Source: Breznakia pachnodae
Lineage (GTDB): Bacteria; Bacillota_I; Bacilli_A; Erysipelotrichales; Erysipelotrichaceae
Length of the DNA stretch: 64,000 bases
Assembly (NCBI RefSeq): GCF_030814225.1
Contig: NZ_JAUSUR010000002.1
Location: 495,543-559,542, forward strand
Direction of reading: 5' to 3'
The notes beneath the pieces are model-generated. The model saw only the letters and a program-made list of their open reading frames with translations, made no database searches and had not been told where the DNA came from. This document shows, one piece after another, positions 52,847 through 61,175 of the stretch (the stretch's first letter is position 1; each line of letters begins with the position of its first letter). The translations under genes and the position numbers were made by a program.

Positions 52847-54632
52847 AATGGATATGCATATATTACCACTAAGTGTTTTACGTTCATTTGTGAAATCATT
52901 GCTGCCTTTTCTGGAAGCATATTTTAGTTCACTGATTATTTCAATGATTGTAGATAATCGCTTGGATAGTGGTACGTTGTATTTCTATTTATTATGTATG
53001 GTTGGAAGTTATATTGTAAAAGAGTTACTAGTTGTGATTACTACTTATTTTATCGATATTCGTAGTGAAAAGATTATGCTGAAGATGGATAAGGAAGTTC
53101 ACTTAAAAGCACTACATTTAGATTATGAAACATTAGAAAATCCTGAATCACTGCAAATGATTCAACGTGCAAAAGAAGCACAGAATGCAATGGGTGGAGT
53201 GGATGTGTGGTTCAACTATACGAGTAGTTATCTTGAAAATATCTTTATGGTAATTTTCTCGCTGGCAGTTGTAACAGATTTATTATTAAAGGTTCAAACA
53301 TTTACTGATATGTCTTTCATCTCAATTCTTACATCATGGATAGGTAGTATTCTTATTATTGTTAGTATTGTAGTGAATCTGGCTGTTCAAGCAAAAATGA
53401 ATGCAATGAGCAATTCAGCACAAATGGAACTAACAAACATAAATATTATATTCAATCGCCAATATAATTATCTGGACAAAATAATTTCTAGAGATTATGA
53501 CTTTGGAAAAGTCATTCGTTTGTATAATATGCAAGATATGCTAAAAGAGAAATTGGAAGAGAAATTTCAAAATTCTTCAAAAGGATATACACGAATATTT
53601 AAAAAAACAGGAAAGATTTTAGGAACATCACTATTCTTGGCGGCAATCCTTAACTTAGTATTGTATTTAGTAGTATTAGCGAGAGCGTTTGCTAAGTTGT
53701 TTCCTGTTGGGCAAATTGTGTTGTATGTTCAATCGCTGCTGAAGTTATCAGATGGATTGGGAGGAGTTGGTATTTATCATTCTGCACTTATTACGCAATG
53801 TGAATGTTTTCAGACATATCTGGAATTCTTAGAGTTGGACAGTATGCAACAGCTAGGTTCTATCCATATTGAAAAACGTTCAGACCATGAATATCAGATT
53901 GAGTTTGAAAATGTGTCCTTTCATTATCCAGGAAGTGAGGAGTATGCACTAAAGAATGTAAACTACACATTTGATTTACATAAGAAGTTAGCCGTTGTTG
54001 GTCCAAATGGAGCTGGGAAAACAACCTTTATAAAATTACTATGTCGTTTATATGAACCAAGTGAAGGAATAATTAAATTAAATGGTATACCAATCAATAA
54101 GTATTCATTTACAGAATATATTAAAATTTTATCTGTTGTATTTCAGGACTTTCAATTGTTTGCTTTTCCTTTGGCACATAATGTTGCTTCCAGTAAGTTG
54201 TATGAAGAAGATAGAGTAATATCAACTTTAACCAAGGTTGATATTATAGAAAGAATATCGCAAATGAAAGATGGACTAGACACCTATTTGTACAAACACA
54301 ATCATGAAGGAGTAGAGGTATCAGGAGGAGAGGCACAAAAGATTGCAATTGCCAGAGCACTTTATAAAGATGGTTCTTATGTTGTGTTGGATGAACCAAC
54401 AGCAGCATTAGATCCGATTAGTGAATATGAAATCTATAAGAATTTTGATGATATGGTGAAAGACAAAACAAGTATTTATATTTCTCATCGAATGAGCAGT
54501 TGTCGTTTCTGTGATCATATTCTGGTATTTGATCAAGGCAGCATCATTGAAGAAGGAACTCATGATTCCCTACTTGATGAAAAAGGAAAGTACTATGAAA
54601 TGTGGGAAGCACAAGCAATGTATTATCGATAG
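52806..54632 (+). CDS. ABC transporter permease-ATPase (second of pair)
   Basis: 608 residues; two adjacent ATG codons (52806, 52809) follow GGAGGTG, the second with better spacing. Membrane domain at about 15-320, ATPase with Walker A GPNGAGKTT, Q loop VVFQDFQLF, signature VSGGEAQKIAIARAL, Walker B VVLDEPTAAL and SHRMS. Both halves of this pair have canonical ATPase residues, unlike the MarR-controlled exporter at 38944-42577. The long overlap with the previous gene implies coupled translation and equal amounts. Confidence 0.88.
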   Translation: MMKNILRIQKWMHKMDMHILPLSVLRSFVKSLLPFLEAYFSSLIISMIVDNRLDSGTLYFYLLCMVGSYIVKELLVVITTYFIDIRSEKIMLKMDKEVHLKALHLDYETLENPESLQMIQRAKEAQNAMGGVDVWFNYTSSYLENIFMVIFSLAVVTDLLLKVQTFTDMSFISILTSWIGSILIIVSIVVNLAVQAKMNAMSNSAQMELTNINIIFNRQYNYLDKIISRDYDFGKVIRLYNMQDMLKEKLEEKFQNSSKGYTRIFKKTGKILGTSLFLAAILNLVLYLVVLARAFAKLFPVGQIVLYVQSLLKLSDGLGGVGIYHSALITQCECFQTYLEFLELDSMQQLGSIHIEKRSDHEYQIEFENVSFHYPGSEEYALKNVNYTFDLHKKLAVVGPNGAGKTTFIKLLCRLYEPSEGIIKLNGIPINKYSFTEYIKILSVVFQDFQLFAFPLAHNVASSKLYEEDRVISTLTKVDIIERISQMKDGLDTYLYKHNHEGVEVSGGEAQKIAIARALYKDGSYVVLDEPTAALDPISEYEIYKNFDDMVKDKTSIYISHRMSSCRFCDHILVFDQGSIIEEGTHDSLLDEKGKYYEMWEAQAMYYR

Positions 54633-54642
54633 TTAATTAGAT

Positions 54643-54684
54643 AAGAGAGTCAGTTTAGTTAAGTAAACGTGATTCTCTTTTTTA
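54643..54684 (+). terminator. Intrinsic terminator after ABC pair
   Basis: AAGAGAGTCA pairs with TGATTCTCTT (one G-U) and is followed by T-rich sequence. Confidence 0.7.
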
Positions 54685-54702
54685 TTGAAAATAAATATAG
54701 TT

Positions 54703-54756
54703 AGGTACCTTGACATATTTTGAAACAAGTGTATAATATAGATTGTTAAGGTACCT
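54703..54756 (+). promoter_or_regulatory. Sigma-A promoter flanked by two AGGTACCT operators
   Basis: TTGACA (54710-54715), 16-nt spacer, TATAAT (54732-54737). The eight-base palindrome AGGTACCT occurs at 54703-54710, touching the -35, and again at 54749-54756 just after the expected start. The next gene encodes a MarR regulator, so these are probably autorepression sites. Confidence 0.8.
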
Positions 54757-54783
54757 AAATAAATCAGAAAGGAGGTGCTGAAC

Positions 54784-55401
54784 ATGGAAACTTGTCAAGA
54801 ATGTGGAAAGCACTGTCCACAAGATGATTTACAGTGTAGAAGAGGAAGAAGATATTTCGAAGGAGGAAATGAAATGAAAGAACATAATAAACATAGACAT
54901 CATAAAGATTTTAATGAACTAACAATAGATGAAAAACTGGCAGTACTGTTAAGAAGAACAGGGAGACATGTTGGTCATCGAGGAAGAGGAAAAGCAAGTC
55001 AGGATCAAATTCTAATGCTATTAGCTCGTAATGAAACAATGAATCAAAAAGAATTGCAAGAGATTCTAGATATCCAACCAGGTTCTTTAAGTGAAGTCTT
55101 GAAGAAACTAGAAGTTGGAGAATTGATTGTGAAAACTGCTGATGAAGAAGACAAAAGAAGTATGAATGTTGCTTTGGCAGAAAAAGGTAAAGAAGCTGTT
55201 GCGGAATTACGTGCAAATAAAGAAGAGAAAATCAGTAAAATGTTTGCAGCGTTAGATGAAGAAGAAAAAGAAACGTTAGTTACACTGTTGGTTAAATTAA
55301 TGGAATCTTATAAAGATGATGAAGGAAAATGTGGTTATGGTCATGGTCGCAAAGGTCATAGACATGACGATCATTCTCACAAGCACAATCATCAAAGTTA
55401 G
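54784..55401 (+). CDS. MarR-family regulator with Cys-rich N terminus and His-rich C terminus
   Basis: 205 residues from ATG at 54784 (AAAGGAGG upstream). The winged helix is central (about 65-130: QILMLLARNETMNQKELQEI, GSLSEVLKKLEVGELIVKT, wing DEEDKRSM). The N terminus has four Cys in METCQECGKHCPQDDLQC, an unusual extension for MarR, and the C terminus is His-rich (CGYGHGRKGHRH, SHKHNHQS) with a fifth Cys. Both ends look able to bind metal or sense thiol state. The gene has its own promoter with paired palindromes and no obvious target gene next to it, because an IS3 element lies directly downstream; the original partner may be elsewhere. Confidence 0.85.
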   Translation: METCQECGKHCPQDDLQCRRGRRYFEGGNEMKEHNKHRHHKDFNELTIDEKLAVLLRRTGRHVGHRGRGKASQDQILMLLARNETMNQKELQEILDIQPGSLSEVLKKLEVGELIVKTADEEDKRSMNVALAEKGKEAVAELRANKEEKISKMFAALDEEEKETLVTLLVKLMESYKDDEGKCGYGHGRKGHRHDDHSHKHNHQS

Positions 55402-55454
55402 TAATCTAAGTTACAATTAAATAGTGTATACTAAAAAACGCCATATTAAACTAT

Positions 55455-55506
55455 ACCCTGTAGAAAGGTCACGATAAAAAAAGTCGTGTAATTCTACAGG
55501 GTTTTT
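55455..55506 (+). terminator. Hairpin at IS left end
   Basis: ACCCTGTAGAA pairs with TTCTACAGGGT, with inner CACGA/TCGTG pairing and a T-run. It starts inside the left inverted repeat and should block transcription entering the IS from outside. Confidence 0.75.
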
Positions 55507-55533
55507 CTTATACTAAAAGAAAGAGGAAAATAT

Positions 55534-55941
55534 ATGAGAAATAAGTTTACAGATAAGCAGCGTGAATATTTAACAACATTATCCTGTGTTGAAAAAGTTA
55601 CAGAATATAATATTACATTTACAACAGAGTTTAAAAAAGATTTCCTGAGAAGAAAACGACAAGGCGATAGTTTTGAAATAATCCTTCATGATTATGGAAT
55701 TAAGTACCATATGCTTGGAGTGTTGAGAATAAAAACTATGTATAGTCGTTGGCAAAAAGAAGAAAGTAGACCTGAAGGATTCGAAAGAAAAGCAAACTCA
55801 AGTAAAGAAAAAAAAAGGAAAAAAGAATTCAAATCCATTGAGGAAGAAATGCAGTATTTAAAAGATGAAAAAGATTACTATAAGAGGTTGTCAGAATGGT
55901 TAAAAAAGCCAGGGGGACGAAAGGAGCCTACACGCAAGTAG
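55534..55941 (+). CDS. IS3-family OrfA (helix-turn-helix)
   Basis: 135 residues. A basic DNA-binding protein with a helix-turn-helix-like first half and a Lys/Glu-rich helical second half (EEEMQYLKDEKDYYKRLSEW), which fits the leucine-zipper-like segment of IS3 OrfA proteins. GAGG precedes the ATG. The last 46 nt overlap orfB, and ribosomes can move to the orfB frame at the slippery site near the end, giving the OrfAB transposase. Confidence 0.85.
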   Translation: MRNKFTDKQREYLTTLSCVEKVTEYNITFTTEFKKDFLRRKRQGDSFEIILHDYGIKYHMLGVLRIKTMYSRWQKEESRPEGFERKANSSKEKKRKKEFKSIEEEMQYLKDEKDYYKRLSEWLKKPGGRKEPTRK

Positions 55942-56888
55942 ACCCTTCCGTCCAAGACATCTTTGAGATCATATATCAAATGCAAAACCATACAAAAAGA
56001 AAATATCCATTAATCATTAAAAAGATATGTGCCGAAGCAAGGGTATCTACTAGTGGTTATTACGCCTATCTTAAAAGACGATACCAGTTATCTGATAAAG
56101 AAATTCGTGATAGAGCAGATTTTGAATTAATTAAAGAAGCTTATGAATATAAGAGTTGGAAGAAGGGTGCAAAACAAATAAAGATGCGATTAAAACGAGA
56201 TAAAGGGATTGTCATGAATTTAAAGAAGATTCGTAGATTGATGAAGAAGTATGATTTAATCTGTCCAATACGGCGTGCAAATCCGGTGAAAGCAATATTG
56301 AAGAAACAACAAGTAAAGAATCGATATGATAATGTATTAAACCGTGGTTTTAACACTGGAGCAGCAAAAAAGGCAGTACTAACAGATATTACATATTTAA
56401 CTTATGGTAATGGTAAAAAAGCTTACCTCTCAGTTATGAAAGACGCTACAACAAAAATGATTTTATCGTGGCAGATATCGCAAAGTTTAGCATTAGACTT
56501 CGTAGAACAAACCATAGTTGATTTCATTCTTGAGCATGGAAAAAAGTTTCATGAAAATATATTAGTTCATTCAGATCAAGGGTGTCATTACACAAGTCAT
56601 ATGTTTCAAAATTTATTAAAAGAACATGGGATTATTCAATCTATGTCGAACAAGGGAGTGTGTTGGGATAACGCTCCACAAGAATCATTCTTTGCAATAT
56701 TAAAAACAGAAATGGATTTAAGAAATTACAATACATACGAAAAAGTAAGCATAGCAATAGCAGAATACATTGGTTATTACAATTATGATAGGCCACAAGA
56801 AGGACTGCATAAAATGACTCCATACGAATATGATGAATATTTAACTTATCCATTTTATCATGATTTACAATTACCAATGATAATATAA
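55896..56888 (+). CDS. IS3-family OrfB transposase (DDE integrase)
   Basis: 330 residues. Helix-turn-helix_21-like start (RKYPLIIKKICAEARVSTSGYYAYLKRR), then the rve integrase core. The DDE triad is visible: Asp in VLTDITYLTYGNGKKAYLSV, Asp in LVHSDQGCHYTSHMFQ, and Glu in WDNAPQESFFAILKTE, followed by YYNYDRPQEGLHKMTPYEY. All catalytic residues are intact, so the element may be active. Expressed as an OrfA-OrfB fusion through the upstream frameshift site; the ATG at 55896 could also give free OrfB. Confidence 0.93.
   Translation: MVKKARGTKGAYTQVDPSVQDIFEIIYQMQNHTKRKYPLIIKKICAEARVSTSGYYAYLKRRYQLSDKEIRDRADFELIKEAYEYKSWKKGAKQIKMRLKRDKGIVMNLKKIRRLMKKYDLICPIRRANPVKAILKKQQVKNRYDNVLNRGFNTGAAKKAVLTDITYLTYGNGKKAYLSVMKDATTKMILSWQISQSLALDFVEQTIVDFILEHGKKFHENILVHSDQGCHYTSHMFQNLLKEHGIIQSMSNKGVCWDNAPQESFFAILKTEMDLRNYNTYEKVSIAIAEYIGYYNYDRPQEGLHKMTPYEYDEYLTYPFYHDLQLPMII
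55902..55908 (+). other. Programmed -1 frameshift site A AAA AAG
   Basis: In the orfA frame the heptamer reads A-AAA-AAG; a -1 slip places AAA-AAA in the orfB frame exactly. A GC-rich stretch (GCCAGGGGGACG) follows directly and could stimulate slippage. Confidence 0.85.
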
Positions 56889-56891
56889 AAA

Positions 56892-56913
56892 GAACAACTC
56901 ATTTGAGTTGCTC
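56892..56913 (+). terminator. Hairpin after IS transposase
   Basis: GAACAACTCA pairs with TGAGTTGCTC (one G-U); a T-run follows a few bases later (56921-56926). Confidence 0.6.
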
Positions 56914-56972
56914 CTAAGATTTTTTTCTTCGTGTCCTTGACACAGGGTATAGTTTATATTGGCGTTTTTTTG

Positions 56973-57413
56973 TTACACAGTTTTTATTGGAACAAAGTAA
57001 TCCATTTGTGAATATTTCATAGCTTCTTGGGCAGATGGCGGAGTGATTATATTCCCTAACTCCTTGCGTGATGAATCAATAACAAAACAATTATGATTTT
57101 GAAGAAATTGCTTAATTGCATTCATAGCTTCTTCGTTGCTTTCTCCGTCGACACCAGTAGCAACAGCATAAAGTCCCCCAGGAAAATCAACAATACTGAA
57201 AGAATTTGGTATAGCAAGTCCATCATGGTAAATGTAATACCATACAAATCCACCCTGCTCTTCATCAAACCATAAAAAATCTTGAGGGTACATTGTTCTT
57301 GGTATAGTTTCTAACCATTTATCAAAATCTTCTAAAGCTTCATCACCAAACATCCCACATTGTGATGCTACCATTTTACATTTTGGTATTTCATATATAC
57401 GTACACTTTCCAT
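56973..57413 (-). CDS. GyrI-like small-molecule-binding domain protein
   Basis: 146 residues. A stand-alone GyrI/effector-binding domain (as in AraC- and MerR-type ligand domains and SbmC): PKCKMVASQCGMFGDEA at the start, FSIVDFPGGLYAV in the middle and MDYFVPI at the end. The last codons and stop coincide with the IS border: TAA lies inside the TGTAAC right end. Joining the sequence on the far side of the IS would give VPIKTI-stop instead of VPIKTV-stop, so the product is hardly altered. Function unknown; such domains bind drugs or DNA-gyrase inhibitors. Confidence 0.8.
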   Translation of the reverse strand: MESVRIYEIPKCKMVASQCGMFGDEALEDFDKWLETIPRTMYPQDFLWFDEEQGGFVWYYIYHDGLAIPNSFSIVDFPGGLYAVATGVDGESNEEAMNAIKQFLQNHNCFVIDSSRKELGNIITPPSAQEAMKYSQMDYFVPIKTV

Positions 57414-57461
57414 TATTTTCTCTCCTTCATAGTAACTTTATTATATACTATTATATTGGAT

Positions 57462-57712
57462 AAATAAAAGGAGTCATATTATTATATGACTCCACCCCAT
57501 ACCCTACCAACAATCTAACATCAGTACTTGGTAGTAACAATAAATTGAACTGTAATGGTCTTAAAGACCAATCGACTGTCATAACTGTACTCTTGTAACA
57601 TTTACTGAAGCATAAAGCCACATAGACATAAATGTAAGTTTTGTGCCTGTCCAACAGCACCCGAGGTGTCTAATTAACGGTAGACATCCGCTTGTACTCG
57701 CCTGTTAGCTGC
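57462..57712 (-). ncRNA. Candidate structured RNA with intrinsic terminator
   Basis: No gene is supported in the 312 nt between the GyrI-like and DIP1984 genes, but the minus strand is rich in hairpins: GTTAG/CTAAC; GTCTA/TAGAC; GTGC-TGT/ACA-GGCAC; ACATTTA/TAAATGT around a 21-nt loop; TGGTCT/AGACCA; CTACCAA/TTGGTAG. A strong terminator follows (GGAGTCATAT/ATATGACTCC, 57470-57493, then UUUU). A possible promoter (TTGGCT, 17 nt, TATCTT; 57747-57719) lies at the 3' end of the DIP1984 gene. G+C is higher than nearby intergenic DNA. It could be an independent RNA or a structured 3' UTR. I cannot name a known class. Confidence 0.5.
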
Positions 57713-57725
57713 TAACCAAAGATAG

Positions 57726-58181
57726 TTACAATAATTCTGTAAGCCAATTCAACTCTTGAATTTTTGTATCTATTTCTCTAATCTGTTTTGATAAATCATC
57801 TAATTCTTTTTGTAAGTCAGATACTTTAAAAGTATTCACCATTCTAATTTCAGAGCGCTGAAGTCTTCTAGTGACTAATGATGATTCAGCAATCAGATCC
57901 TTAATCATTTTTTGTTTTTGAATAAGTGTATCTCTTACTACTAATTTATCAGACAATGTCTCTTGACCATCAACGATAGTTTCATTATTCGTTTTATTGA
58001 TTCTTTGAATAATTGTTATCAATTGATTACTTATTTCATCAAGTTCTTTAAATAATTCTTTTGGATCTTCTGGTGGGGTATCATCTTCTTGTACTTTTGA
58101 TGATCTTACTAATCTTCCTCGCAGTTGAGAAAGTCGTGTTTGAAGATCAGATCTGTTAATGAGTGCTTCTGCTAATTTCAT
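57726..58181 (-). CDS. DIP1984-family protein
   Basis: 151 residues. It matches the DIP1984/septicolysin-like family: KLAEALINRSDLQTRLSQLR at the start, EDDTPPEDPKELF (about 37-49), IQRINKTN and a C-terminal coiled coil ending IREIDTKIQELNWLTEL. The whole protein is predicted helical. A biochemical role has not been established for the family. The start has TTCCTCCTT-complementary AGGAGG upstream. The gene is followed on the same strand by the candidate structured RNA. Confidence 0.85.
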   Translation of the reverse strand: MKLAEALINRSDLQTRLSQLRGRLVRSSKVQEDDTPPEDPKELFKELDEISNQLITIIQRINKTNNETIVDGQETLSDKLVVRDTLIQKQKMIKDLIAESSLVTRRLQRSEIRMVNTFKVSDLQKELDDLSKQIREIDTKIQELNWLTELL

Positions 58182-58252
58182 GTGATTATGTTCCTCCTTT
58201 CGTTAGTTATTTCTATAAATAATAAATATATTTTTTGTGATTATAAATAAAA

Positions 58253-58295
58253 AACTCGAAGTAATAGGTTATATACCAAAACTTCGAGTTCTATT
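58253..58295 (-). terminator. Terminator of tRNA-Gly
   Basis: AACTCGAAGT pairs with ACTTCGAGTT; on the minus strand the stem is followed by TTTTTATT. Confidence 0.8.
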
Positions 58296-58300
58296 TTTAC

Positions 58301-58374
58301 TGGAGCGGGTGATGAGAATCGAACTCACGTAGTCAGCTTGGAAGGCTGAAGTTCTACCATTAAACTACACCCGC
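58301..58374 (-). tRNA. tRNA-Gly(UCC)
   Basis: A 74-nt cloverleaf including encoded CCA. Acceptor GCGGGTG/CACCCGC, D-arm with AGTTTAATGGTAGAAC, anticodon loop CTTCCAA (anticodon TCC), and T arm with GAGTTCGATTCTC. A promoter TTGAAA-17-TATTTT lies just upstream on the minus strand. Confidence 0.97.
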
Positions 58375-58444
58375 ATCAATTGTTTGCATTAATAAAATAC
58401 CATTTTTTAGGAAAAATTTCAACCCCTCTGCACAAAAAAAGGAA

Positions 58445-58999
58445 CTATAAAATTCCTTTTGCATGTAAGGCACGCTGTATTTTAGACATCGCATTCTTTT
58501 CGTACGTAATACCAATCAAATCCATAATCGATTGAAAATTAGTTTCTCCATCATGGTCTTTTGTATATTCATATTCAATTTCATAATCATTTTGGTTTTC
58601 ATAATTACTATGATCAAAACATAACTCATACCCATTGCCATAATATACACCACGATTTGTAGTTAATGTTGTTAGGTGATGGAATGGTCCTTGAATATTG
58701 TAAGAATCTAGAACTTCTTTGATTTCCTTGTTATTGAAAACTTCTGGTGAAATATCATCTACTTCACATTCAAACTCTAATAAGTCACCATCGATAAATT
58801 TTTTTAGAGTAAAGATATTTGTATCTTCTTTTTCTCTAATTCGCATTGCAGCATGTTGATGAATAATATCATAATTATCATTATCATAATAATGATTTTT
58901 TTGTATATGAAATTTCACATTAGGGTAATGTGATAATAAAGTTTCAAATTGGTTTTTCGTAACTAAAACCTTGTATTCCTTTTCGATATGTTTTTCCAT
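58445..58999 (-). CDS. CYTH-domain protein
   Basis: 184 residues, the usual length of bacterial CYTH proteins. The signature EKEYKVL (E-x-E-x-K type) is at about 5-12, followed by charged beta strands: AAMRIREKED, FTLKKFIDG, DLLEFECEV, YELCFDHSNYEN and DYEIEYEY, the alternating Arg/Glu/Lys lining of the tunnel that binds triphosphates and metal. Members hydrolyse ThTP or PPPi or make cAMP; this YjbK-type protein is most likely a triphosphatase. Divergent from nadK, with 41 nt between them. Confidence 0.88.
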   Translation of the reverse strand: MEKHIEKEYKVLVTKNQFETLLSHYPNVKFHIQKNHYYDNDNYDIIHQHAAMRIREKEDTNIFTLKKFIDGDLLEFECEVDDISPEVFNNKEIKEVLDSYNIQGPFHHLTTLTTNRGVYYGNGYELCFDHSNYENQNDYEIEYEYTKDHDGETNFQSIMDLIGITYEKNAMSKIQRALHAKGIL

Positions 59000-59040
59000 A
59001 CTAGATATGATACAATGATTTTAGCAGAAAGGCAAAAAAT

Positions 59041-59814
59041 ATGAAGAGATTTTCGATAATTGCAAAGCACGATGATAAATCGTTAAAGATGAGAGAAAAA
59101 GTAAAAAAAGCACTATGGGAACATAGTTTTATTTATGATGAAGAAGAACCAGAATTAGTTATTTGTATTGGCGGAGATGGAACCTTGCTATATGCAGTTC
59201 ATCGTTATATCCAGCAACTTGATAAACTTTATTTTGTGGCAGTCCATGCAGGGACTCTGGGATTTTTTACCGATTATACGGAAGAGAATTTGGATCAATG
59301 TATCCAGGATATCATTCAAGGTGAGATATATGAAGTGTTTACATCTAAGTTATTAGAAGCACAAGTAAATGATTATACGGTATATGCATTAAATGAAATT
59401 AGAATTGAAAACATTATGCGTACACAAATGTTTGATATTTATATTGATGATGAGTTTTTTGAAAGGTTCAAAGGAAATGGAATTTGTTTAAGTACACAAG
59501 CAGGATCAACAGCATATAATAGGTCACTTCGAGGCGCAGTCGTAGATAGTGGGCTATCCTTAATGCAGTTAACAGAAATTGCTGGCATTCATGATAGTAA
59601 GCATCAGTCACTTGGTGTACCATATATATTAAAAGACGATCGTAGTTTGTGTTTCTCTAGTGATAACTTTGAAAATGCTTATATCTGTTATGACCATAAA
59701 AGTTTGGCCTTGGATAATGTGAAAGATATTCATTGTAGAATGAGTAATAAAATGGTACGGTTTGTCCGCTATCGTAAATATAGTTATTTGGAAAGAGTAA
59801 GAACATTGTACTAA
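59041..59814 (+). CDS. nadK: NAD kinase
   Basis: 257 residues. Phosphorylates NAD to NADP. The GGDGT motif is in VICIGGDGTLLYAVH (about 41-55), followed by HAGTLGFFTDY, LNEIRIENIM and the glycine-rich GNGICLSTQAGSTAYNRS, all characteristic. The size is that of Gram-positive NadK (PpnK). Its close divergent neighbour encodes a CYTH protein, a pairing also common in Bacillus (yjbK-yjbN region). Confidence 0.95.
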   Translation: MKRFSIIAKHDDKSLKMREKVKKALWEHSFIYDEEEPELVICIGGDGTLLYAVHRYIQQLDKLYFVAVHAGTLGFFTDYTEENLDQCIQDIIQGEIYEVFTSKLLEAQVNDYTVYALNEIRIENIMRTQMFDIYIDDEFFERFKGNGICLSTQAGSTAYNRSLRGAVVDSGLSLMQLTEIAGIHDSKHQSLGVPYILKDDRSLCFSSDNFENAYICYDHKSLALDNVKDIHCRMSNKMVRFVRYRKYSYLERVRTLY

Positions 59815-59848
59815 AAACATTCGGAATTAAATTTCCGAATGTTTTTTT
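59814..59848. terminator. Bidirectional terminator nadK / hydrolase
   Basis: AACATTCGGAA pairs with TTCCGAATGTT, flanked by A- and T-runs; it overlaps the last codons of the minus-strand hydrolase gene. Confidence 0.88.
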
Positions 59849-60627
59849 AACCAATCACCTAAAATGATATTAAATTTATCATTTTGATCTAAGTTGATAC
59901 AATGTCCAGCGCCTTCAACATAAACAACCTCTGCATTTGGTTCTTTTGCTTCAAATGTTTTTCCAGCCTCTAATGCAATTTCATTTTCGTGTTCACCATA
60001 CATTACTAGTGTTGGATAACGAACGGGTGTTTGTACATCTACAAAGAAACTGTTCGCTCCGTCCATTGTCATGAATGTGGAAAACTTAAAGTCACTCATG
60101 CTTTGAAGGAATTTATCAATTCCCTCTTGAGTATACGCTGCCTGTGTTACAACATTCTTTTTGAATTTATTGTTGAAGGAGAAAAGCATTGCTGGCATCC
60201 AACGACGTTGTTCTTTCTTTTGTTCTTTTAATACTTTCTGATAATCTTTATGAATAGAATATCCTCCAATAACTACAACTGATGAAACCTTATCAGGATA
60301 CTTATATGCAAATGATTGTGCAACCAATGATCCCAAAGAAACACCTATGATATGAACAGAAGAAACATTTTCTTGTTTTAGTATCTGATGAATAATATCT
60401 TCAATTGATTTGAAGTTTATTCGCTTTTTGTTTGGTCCAGTTTCACCATGACCAGGCATATCAATAAGGATGATATTGTAATTATCCTTAAAATACTCAA
60501 ATTGTTCTTCAAATGCTTTAGATGAAGAGAATGCAGCATGAAGAAATAAAAGTGTTTCTTTATCTTTGTTTTGATTTGTGTAGTAAGTAATAGGTACTTC
60601 TTTATAATTTAAGATATATGATTTCAT
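59827..60627 (-). CDS. Alpha/beta hydrolase
   Basis: 266 residues. Alpha/beta-hydrolase fold with the nucleophile elbow GVSLGS (Ser near 98), oxyanion region LFLHAAFSSS, DMPGHGETG, the acidic residue near LVMYGEHENEI and the His in EGAGHCINLDQ. Substrate unknown; the plan is that of small esterases or carboxylesterases. Its start overlaps the stop of the PadR regulator gene (ATGA), so the regulator and hydrolase form one operon. Confidence 0.9.
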   Translation of the reverse strand: MKSYILNYKEVPITYYTNQNKDKETLLFLHAAFSSSKAFEEQFEYFKDNYNIILIDMPGHGETGPNKKRINFKSIEDIIHQILKQENVSSVHIIGVSLGSLVAQSFAYKYPDKVSSVVVIGGYSIHKDYQKVLKEQKKEQRRWMPAMLFSFNNKFKKNVVTQAAYTQEGIDKFLQSMSDFKFSTFMTMDGANSFFVDVQTPVRYPTLVMYGEHENEIALEAGKTFEAKEPNAEVVYVEGAGHCINLDQNDKFNIILGDWLKKHSEI

Positions 60628-61148
60628 ATTGATTGATTCTCCAATTCTTTTTTTAGATTAGTAAAAAACTTTAGTGTCTGTTTGTAATTTTCGCAAGCTA
60701 AGTCCAGTGTCTTAAATTGAAACTTAGCAATAGGATGTGCCAGAAGTTCATCTGATACAGCAACGCTTCGAAGATCTTCGTTGATCTCATTTAATTGATC
60801 GATTATATTATTTACAAATACCTGTTGATTTTCTAATGGAAGTAGTCCTAAGAAAAATAATTTTGACATTAACAAATGGTCAAAGTTGTACTCATCAATC
60901 TCCATAAGCATCCATTCATGAAATGAATTTTTCCCATTATCAGTAATTTGATATATATTTTTCTTTCTTCCATTTTCAATGGTTGCCTGCATTGTGATAT
61001 GACCTTTTTCCAGTAGCTTCTTTAGTGCTGCTTGAATACTCCCTAGGCTTGCACTAATAAATGGAGAAGGTTTCTTTTCTAAAGCTTTTTTAATTTCGTA
61101 TTGTGATAAGTTCTTCATTAATAAGAATCCTAAGATTATGTTTTCCAT
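60624..61148 (-). CDS. PadR-family transcriptional regulator
   Basis: 174 residues from ATG at 61148 (GAGGTAC upstream); a longer reading from 61199 begins inside the operator. Winged helix at about 1-85 (ILGFLLMKNLSQYEIKKALE, LGSIQAALKKLLEKGHI, NGRKKNIYQIT), then the helical Vir-like C-terminal domain. Likely represses itself and the hydrolase through the palindrome in its leader. Confidence 0.9.
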   Translation of the reverse strand: MENIILGFLLMKNLSQYEIKKALEKKPSPFISASLGSIQAALKKLLEKGHITMQATIENGRKKNIYQITDNGKNSFHEWMLMEIDEYNFDHLLMSKLFFLGLLPLENQQVFVNNIIDQLNEINEDLRSVAVSDELLAHPIAKFQFKTLDLACENYKQTLKFFTNLKKELENQSI

Positions 61149-61175
61149 GATTGTACCTCGTAAATTCACAATAAC

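Larger units (their letters stand above)
55425..56977 (+). mobile_element. IS3-family insertion sequence
   Basis: Two overlapping transposase frames between imperfect inverted repeats. The clearest repeat section is 29 nt, 55433-55461 against 56942-56970 (AAAAAACGCC then ACTATACCCTGT, three mismatches between them). Extending outward both ends begin TGTA (55425 and, reversed, 56977), the usual TG...CA ends. The flanking trinucleotides TAG and CAG do not make a perfect target duplication. Size about 1.55 kb. The right end abuts the 3' end of the GyrI-like gene. Confidence 0.85.

Noticed and set aside
49187..54632. A bacteriocin or autoinducing-peptide operon
   Set aside because: LytTR/GHKL and two ABC genes suggest it, but no small leader-peptide gene, AgrB-like protease or C39 peptidase domain was found in the gaps.
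57451..57660. 69-residue minus-strand ORF in the gap after the DIP1984 gene
   Set aside because: It runs through the terminator and hairpins, has no ribosome site and no recognisable domain; a structured RNA explains the region better.
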